Under the pieces are notes generated by a model. That model was not told where the DNA came from and made no database searches. It was given only the letters and a program-made list of their open reading frames with translations. From contig JAKSID010000009.1 of NCBI GenBank assembly GCA_024399035.1, positions 20,686 through 84,685 of the forward strand: DNA of 64,000 nucleotides. The letters are read 5' to 3'. Position 1 is the first letter of the stretch; every line of letters starts with the position of its first letter. Made by a program: the position numbers and the translations under genes. Source of the DNA: Fibrobacter sp. (GTDB taxonomy: Bacteria; Fibrobacterota; Fibrobacteria; Fibrobacterales; Fibrobacteraceae). Below, piece by piece: positions 59,595 to 64,000 of the stretch.

Positions 59595-61718
59595 ATGAAA
59601 ACTCAAAAACTTTCTGTGATTGCAACTGCAGCGGCTTTGGCCTTTGTTGCTTGCTCCGACGACAATAATTCCGGCGTTAACGGCGTTGATAACAACGAGA
59701 ACGTTGCCGACATTACCACCGTTACTTCTTACACTTGCTTGGATGGAACCGTTGTGGAAGATGCAAACCTTTGCGCTCCTGTTACAGATCCTGTGACTGG
59801 CGAGCAGACTTCTGGCGTTGCAGATTCTACCGTGGTTACCACCATTACATGTACTGATGGCTCCGTCGTTGAAGATGCTGCGCTTTGTCCGTCGATTCCG
59901 GCTTCGAGCAGCAGCGAAGCGGTTGTTCCTGGCCAACAAGGAACTTCTTCTAGCTCCAATCGCCCGTCTCGCTCCAGCTCCAGTTCTGCAGTTGTTCCTG
60001 GCTCCAGCGCTACGGTGAATCCGGGCTCTAGCTCCAGCGCAACCGTAGTTACGCCGGTGATTCCGTCGACTGGTGATGATGACACCGATGTTGAAGATGC
60101 AGTGGCTTTGACTGGTTCTGAAATTATGATGCGCCTTGCAGGCACTACCGCTACCGTTGAAAATAACAACGGCTGCGTGGAAGTTGTTGAAAAGAGCGCC
60201 ACCATTACTTGCCCGGGCGACTACTACGTTACCGGTACTTCTACGGATTTTCAGGTGATTGTGAATACTCCGGGTGTTGATGGCGAAGGCAATACCGGCA
60301 TCTATCTGTACAATGCGACGCTCAAGAGCTCTGGCGCGCCCATCCTTGTGAAGAATGCCGATAAGACTGTTCTCCACTTGGTGAAGGGTACCACAAACTC
60401 TGTGGAAGATGGCTCTAGTGCAAGTACTCATTTGTTCGAAAAGGTCAATGGCACTCAGGATACTGCAAAGGCTGCAATCTACGCCAAGGACGATTTGAAC
60501 ATCAAGGGCGCAGGCAAACTGACTGTGACTGCAAACTACAATAACGGTATTCAGAGCAGCAACGATCTTAAGATCAAGAACGGTAACATCACCGTGACTG
60601 CAGTGGAAAACGGCTTGAAGGGTAAGGGCAGTCTTGTGATTTCTGGTGGCACCTTGAACATTACTGCAAAGAATGGCGATGGCTTGGAAAGCGACGAATG
60701 CACTGAAGATAATAGCGGAAACTGCACCGGCATTGTTGACGGCAAGGGCATTGTAGTTATCTCTGGCGGTAACGTTACTGTCAATGCTGGCGACGACGGC
60801 GTTCAGGCTTACAACTATGTGTTGGTCTGCGATTCCTCTGATGCAGCAACCGTCAATATCAAGTCTACGGGCAAGGGCGTAGTTTCTGACAAATATGTTT
60901 TTGTGAACGGCGGTACCATTACGGTGGACGCAACAGATGATGGCCTTCATTCTGGTTTGAACGTCCATATGAACGGCGGTAACGTGACCATCTCTACGAA
61001 GGATGATGGCATTCACGCTGACTCCACCTTGTATTTGAACGGTTCTACCATCAATGTGAAAACTGCTTACGAAGGCATGGAAGCTTTCTACATCCGCGCA
61101 CAGGCTGGCATTACTTCTACCTATGCAACGGATGACGGCTGGAATGCTGCTGGCGGCACTGACAACAATTCTACAAATACCGGCAACCAGGGCTGGGCTC
61201 AGAGTGGTCCGGGCGGCATGGGCGGTGGTATGCAGAGTTCCTCCAAGGGCTATATCGTTATTACCGGCGGTTATCATTACGTTAGCGCATCTGGTAACGA
61301 TATCGACGTGCTCGATGCAAACGGCACTGCTACTCAGACTGGCGGCGTGATGATTCTTGAAATTCCCACAAGCACTAGTGGCGGCGCACAGTATGCTCCG
61401 GGTGGTAACCAAGGTGGTAGTACTGGAACGGGGTGCTCTACCAACAATGCGGGCGGCTTGATCGATACAGATAACGGCTTTACCATCTCGGGTGGTGTCA
61501 TGATTGGCTTCGGTAGCCGTACTGAAGAATATCCCAACTGTTCTTCTACCAGCTACACCGGCAGCAACTACTATGGTGCTTCTAACGCAGCCGCAAAGCC
61601 TCAGGGTTCTGGCAGCATGGTGATCTATGGCGGTGACGTAAAGTCCATTGCCCAGGTAACAACCTCCGGCATGACCGAAGTAAAGTTCCCCAATGGCGTG
61701 AGCTACATGTACAAGTAA
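59595..61718 (+). CDS. Second Cthe_2159-like carbohydrate-binding beta-helix lipoprotein
   Basis: A 707-residue paralogue of the protein at 53459. Lipobox FVAC, then two copies of a ~35-residue module (YTCLDGTVVEDANLC and ITCTDGSVVEDAALC), a Ser-rich linker (residues ~110-165) and a ~530-residue beta-helix that matches the paralogue over most of its length (LAGTTATVENNNGC, DKTVLHLVKGTTN, ATDDGWNAAGG, FPNGVSYMYK). It is longer by one extra beta-helix segment with Cys pairs (DECTEDNSGNCTG). The ATG at 59595 follows AGAGAGG. Surface binding of plant polysaccharide is inferred from the family. Confidence 0.85.
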   Translation: MKTQKLSVIATAAALAFVACSDDNNSGVNGVDNNENVADITTVTSYTCLDGTVVEDANLCAPVTDPVTGEQTSGVADSTVVTTITCTDGSVVEDAALCPSIPASSSSEAVVPGQQGTSSSSNRPSRSSSSSAVVPGSSATVNPGSSSSATVVTPVIPSTGDDDTDVEDAVALTGSEIMMRLAGTTATVENNNGCVEVVEKSATITCPGDYYVTGTSTDFQVIVNTPGVDGEGNTGIYLYNATLKSSGAPILVKNADKTVLHLVKGTTNSVEDGSSASTHLFEKVNGTQDTAKAAIYAKDDLNIKGAGKLTVTANYNNGIQSSNDLKIKNGNITVTAVENGLKGKGSLVISGGTLNITAKNGDGLESDECTEDNSGNCTGIVDGKGIVVISGGNVTVNAGDDGVQAYNYVLVCDSSDAATVNIKSTGKGVVSDKYVFVNGGTITVDATDDGLHSGLNVHMNGGNVTISTKDDGIHADSTLYLNGSTINVKTAYEGMEAFYIRAQAGITSTYATDDGWNAAGGTDNNSTNTGNQGWAQSGPGGMGGGMQSSSKGYIVITGGYHYVSASGNDIDVLDANGTATQTGGVMILEIPTSTSGGAQYAPGGNQGGSTGTGCSTNNAGGLIDTDNGFTISGGVMIGFGSRTEEYPNCSSTSYTGSNYYGASNAAAKPQGSGSMVIYGGDVKSIAQVTTSGMTEVKFPNGVSYMYK

Positions 61719-61740
61719 CCTTTTACATATCCCATCCCAA

Positions 61741-61776
61741 AAAAAGCTCTCTCGTGAAAACGGGAGGGTCTTTTTG
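61741..61776 (+). terminator. Bidirectional terminator between convergent genes
   Basis: CTCTCGT-GAAA-ACGGGAG (one G-T pair), flanked by six A and five T. Confidence 0.75.
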
Positions 61777-61823
61777 TGAAGTCGCAGAATTCAATGAAAG
61801 CGCGGAGCACAAATCGCTTGTTG

Positions 61824-62978
61824 CTAGAATTGAATGCTCCAGCGATGGAACTGATTTGTCTTTTGCTTTGTGGTTCGCCCCTTGGCGTCAAAACGGATCT
61901 GGCGAGGCTCCATAAGGTCTTTGGAATGTTCGCGCATTTTTCGGATGCCTTCCGGATTTTCGCTGTTGTCAGGATTTTCGCTTGTTTCGGTAGTGTCCGT
62001 CGCAAATTCTGCCGTCGGGTCGATTTCGCGAATGCTAACGAACTTGTATTCCGCTTGAACGGCGTTGTCTACGGGGCTGTCTGTGCGCATCAATGCGGTT
62101 CCGTGCCCTTCAAGAATAGGCGCGTAGGCGTCCGTTAACCCGTTATAATCGGCGCATCCATCGACGGTTGCGATGCCATTGCCAACGCCACTCCAGTCTT
62201 TACCTGCGTCCACCGCGGTATCAACCAGTTCCCATTTGGCTTTCTCGGGTACGCCGCCGGAAATGGAGTCGATGTACATTTCCAACTTGACGGAGGCTTC
62301 ATCCAAATTGTAGATGACAAACTTCATTCCAATCCATCGGTTGGCTTCAAGTCGCTTTCCGCCCCATAGGGGTGTTTGCTTGCCGAGGATTCCCATGCTC
62401 TGGTAATAGCTTGCAGGGTGCTTCCATTCTTTTTCGAAGTCCCACTTTCCGTCGTGACGGATGCGGGCGTAGTAAGTGCTTGCGTCGCAGTTGTTGCCGC
62501 CAGAGGAACCATGCCCTAGGGGGCCGCTGCGAAGTCCCAAGACCATTCCGCCGTGATCCTTTTCGCCGTTACCGATGGAGGCTTCTCCACGGCGGTAGTA
62601 TGCGGTAAATTCTACATCCCGATAGAACTGCTTTTGTGTGGCGCCGCTCGCTAGGGAATTAATATGAAATCGCGGGCTTTTGGGCATCATCTGCATGACG
62701 CCTTCTCCGTCAATCAAAAAATCTACAGGAGCATCTCCGTCGCTGTGGTTATCCGTATATCCCAGCGGGTCGTCCTTGTCTCCTTCCCAGGTGATTCCGC
62801 GGGCGTTTCCGTTTGCCCAGTGGGCAGAATTCCACTCCACTGTACCCGCTTTTGTAGGGTACAGCTTTTGAATGCCGAAGGTGTCCTGTGGGGATTCCGC
62901 GAAACTTGCCTGCTGGGCCTGCGCAAAACTTGCGATTGCGCCGAAAAGAAAAGCGGTTGTAAAAATGGAACGATTCAT
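61824..62978 (-). CDS. Secreted lectin-like protein with a basic C-terminal tail
   Basis: A 384-residue exported protein. Signal peptide to about SFAQAQ (residue 22). Residues ~35-320 look like a jelly-roll (concanavalin A-like lectin/glucanase fold): FYRDVEFTAYYRRGE, GGMVLGLRSGPLGHG, YYARIRHDGKWDFEKEWKHP, KLEMYID. I do not recognise a catalytic signature. The last ~40 residues are strongly basic (KMREHSKDLMEPRQIRFDAKGR then TTKQKTNQFHRW), after an Asn/Glu/Pro linker. Basic terminal domains are known on secreted fibrolytic enzymes of Fibrobacter, so an extracellular polysaccharide role is inferred. The true start is ATG 62978; the open frame extends further upstream but that part is antisense to the next gene. 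Confidence 0.65.
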   Translation of the reverse strand: MNRSIFTTAFLFGAIASFAQAQQASFAESPQDTFGIQKLYPTKAGTVEWNSAHWANGNARGITWEGDKDDPLGYTDNHSDGDAPVDFLIDGEGVMQMMPKSPRFHINSLASGATQKQFYRDVEFTAYYRRGEASIGNGEKDHGGMVLGLRSGPLGHGSSGGNNCDASTYYARIRHDGKWDFEKEWKHPASYYQSMGILGKQTPLWGGKRLEANRWIGMKFVIYNLDEASVKLEMYIDSISGGVPEKAKWELVDTAVDAGKDWSGVGNGIATVDGCADYNGLTDAYAPILEGHGTALMRTDSPVDNAVQAEYKFVSIREIDPTAEFATDTTETSENPDNSENPEGIRKMREHSKDLMEPRQIRFDAKGRTTKQKTNQFHRWSIQF

Positions 62979-63035
62979 GTCACTAAATCTAATCAAATAC
63001 CCTGAAAAATGATTATACTTAATAAAGAGGTTTTT

Positions 63036-63914
63036 ATGAAAAAGTTTTTCGCACTCGTAGGTGCCGTGGCGGCTCTCGCCTGCATGACCGGCTGTAACGA
63101 ACAAAAGTCTGAATTTGCTCAGGCTGTTGCACAAAGTCAGGATGCCGCCCAGGTTCAGTCTGCATCCAAGAACGTTGTGGTTTATTATTCCCAGAACGGA
63201 ACCACCAAGAAAGTGGCGGAAGAATTTGCCAAGCAGTTGGGTGCAAATACTGTTGAACTGAAACTTGCAAAGGCTTATCCTTCCACTTATGATAGCACCA
63301 TTGCGGCGGTTCGTGCTGAACGTGAATCCAAGCAGTGGCCCGCTCTTGAAAATGCCAAGGTTGATCTTTCTGCCTATGATACCATTTACGTGGGTGCGCC
63401 CATTATGTTCGGCTTTTACGCACCTCCCATGTACACCTTTTTGGATTCCAACGACTTGAGCGGAAAAGTCTTGGTGCCGTTCTGCACTTACGGTAGTGGC
63501 GGTCGCCTTGCTAGCGCCAGGGAATTGGCTGCCTTGGAACCTAACGCCAACGTGGTTCTTTCCTATGGTATTTCCAACCGTCGCGCAAACAATCCCGACG
63601 TGAACGTGGCTGACGAAGTTGAAAAGCATATTGCCGCAGTTCGTGCCGGCACCGACGAAAAGAATTTCGTAGGCGCTTACGGTGAAATGCGCGTGCCCAC
63701 CGAAGAAGACTTGGCTGTGTTTGCGGAAGCCACCAAGGATTATGGTTATTTGAACTTGACTCCGCTTACGGTTTCTTCTCAGGTTGTGGCGGGAATGAAT
63801 TACATCTTCCAATGCCAAATGAAGGCCTTTGGCGAAGAGCTGGCGGCCTCTGTGAAAATCTTTAAGCCGTTACCGGGTCGCGGCCCTGCCCAGCTTATTA
63901 GCGTGGATAAGTAA
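63036..63914 (+). CDS. Exported flavodoxin-domain (Flavodoxin_4-like) lipoprotein
   Basis: A 292-residue protein with a signal peptide and lipobox-like MTGC (Cys24), then a flavodoxin-like domain (~48-215). The phosphate-binding loop YYSQNGTTKKVAEEF, the loop IYVGAPIMFGFYAPP and VLVPFCTYGSGG are typical of Flavodoxin_4 proteins. C-terminal ~75 residues are extra. An FMN protein attached to the membrane outside the cytoplasm is unusual; the electron donor is unknown. The ATG at 63036 opens the signal peptide (GAGG 6 bases upstream). Divergent from the lectin-like gene. Confidence 0.78.
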   Translation: MKKFFALVGAVAALACMTGCNEQKSEFAQAVAQSQDAAQVQSASKNVVVYYSQNGTTKKVAEEFAKQLGANTVELKLAKAYPSTYDSTIAAVRAERESKQWPALENAKVDLSAYDTIYVGAPIMFGFYAPPMYTFLDSNDLSGKVLVPFCTYGSGGRLASARELAALEPNANVVLSYGISNRRANNPDVNVADEVEKHIAAVRAGTDEKNFVGAYGEMRVPTEEDLAVFAEATKDYGYLNLTPLTVSSQVVAGMNYIFQCQMKAFGEELAASVKIFKPLPGRGPAQLISVDK

Positions 63915-63950
63915 AAAGAAAAACCGCTAAAAAAATGTCCGCCAAAATGA

Positions 63951-64000
63951 TGTGAACCCCGAAAGTTGGACACAACTTTCGGGGTTTTCATGTATAAAGA
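63951..64000 (+). mobile_element. Probable left end of an IS3-family insertion sequence (cut by the window edge)
   Basis: TGTGAACCCCGAAAGTTGGA followed by CA resembles IS3-family (IS150-like) terminal repeats, which commonly carry CCCC-AAA-GTTGGACA. It is half of a perfect 14-bp hairpin (63955-63986, loop GACA). ATG at 63990, 4 bases after the hairpin, starts MYK and runs off the window, where orfA of such an element would lie. The same hairpin plus TTTT could also serve as terminator for the flavodoxin gene. Confidence 0.45.

Noticed and set aside
62979..63818. Upstream extension of the lectin-like open frame by 280 codons
   Set aside because: It is antisense to the flavodoxin gene. The real protein begins at the signal peptide at 62978.

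Overview
The window reads as chromosomal DNA of a Gram-negative, rod-shaped, menaquinone-using anaerobe, most probably a Fibrobacter or close relative (phylum Fibrobacterota). The support is indirect: an ExbB/ExbD/AgmX-type envelope operon with giant TPR proteins and a PorV-like barrel, many lipoproteins, a UbiE-UbiX-MqnP set that fits the futalosine menaquinone route, paired Cthe_2159-like carbohydrate-binding beta-helix lipoproteins, and a secreted lectin-like protein with a basic C-terminal tail. There is no rRNA and no 16S-level proof, so the genus is an inference.

Layout. 1-12.9 kb is an envelope region: a seven-gene operon (beta-helix/OmpA protein, PorV-TPR fusion, 1266-residue TPR protein, ExbB, two ExbD proteins, AgmX-like protein), then an outer-membrane barrel and a small lipoprotein. 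13.0-18.5 kb is the rod-shape operon mreB-mreC-mreD-mrdA-rodA with overlapping genes. 18.6-23.6 kb holds a ComF protein, tRNA-Ser, a GAF/HD-GYP protein, tRNA-Phe and a CotH-kinase lipoprotein. 23.7-26.2 kb is the quinone cluster plus a tiny membrane protein. 26.2-29.7 kb (minus strand) has birA, a secreted protein, tsaD and a YbbR protein. 29.7-35.4 kb (plus strand) has ftsX, an EnvC-like activator, holB, recJ and a TonB-C-like protein. 35.5-44.2 kb (mostly minus) has tRNA-Leu, gpmI, uvrB, an acyltransferase, a metallo-hydrolase and several unknown envelope proteins. 44.3-48.1 kb has a DUF2334 deacetylase-like gene, an acyl-CoA synthetase and fabF.

48.2-53.3 kb is an accessory island. It holds an 808-residue restriction-modification type methylase, a RelBE-like toxin-antitoxin pair, a 414-bp direct-repeat copy of the methylase 3' end, the internally deleted relic of a second (DUF3368/PIN) toxin-antitoxin pair, a frameshifted small ORF and a long nested palindrome. 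53.4-64.0 kb carries two paralogous carbohydrate-binding lipoproteins, a broken Rpn-family nuclease, cysS, a YwqK/MORN-type protein, a secreted lectin-like protein, a flavodoxin-domain lipoprotein and, at the very end, what looks like the left end of an IS3-family insertion sequence.

The most unusual signals are: (1) the envelope operon as a candidate energised trans-envelope machine; (2) short intergenic repeats of the GTCATTCCGAGCGAAGC type that have entered coding sequence in frame, including a five-unit 21-bp array inside a metallo-hydrolase; (3) the direct-repeat-flanked methylase/toxin-antitoxin unit with its toxin relic; (4) a structured palindrome at 50717-50850 and a three-hairpin TTTA-loop array at 36824-36920 beside a relic of the gpmI 3' end; and (5) a uvrB promoter placed so that the mRNA would be leaderless.
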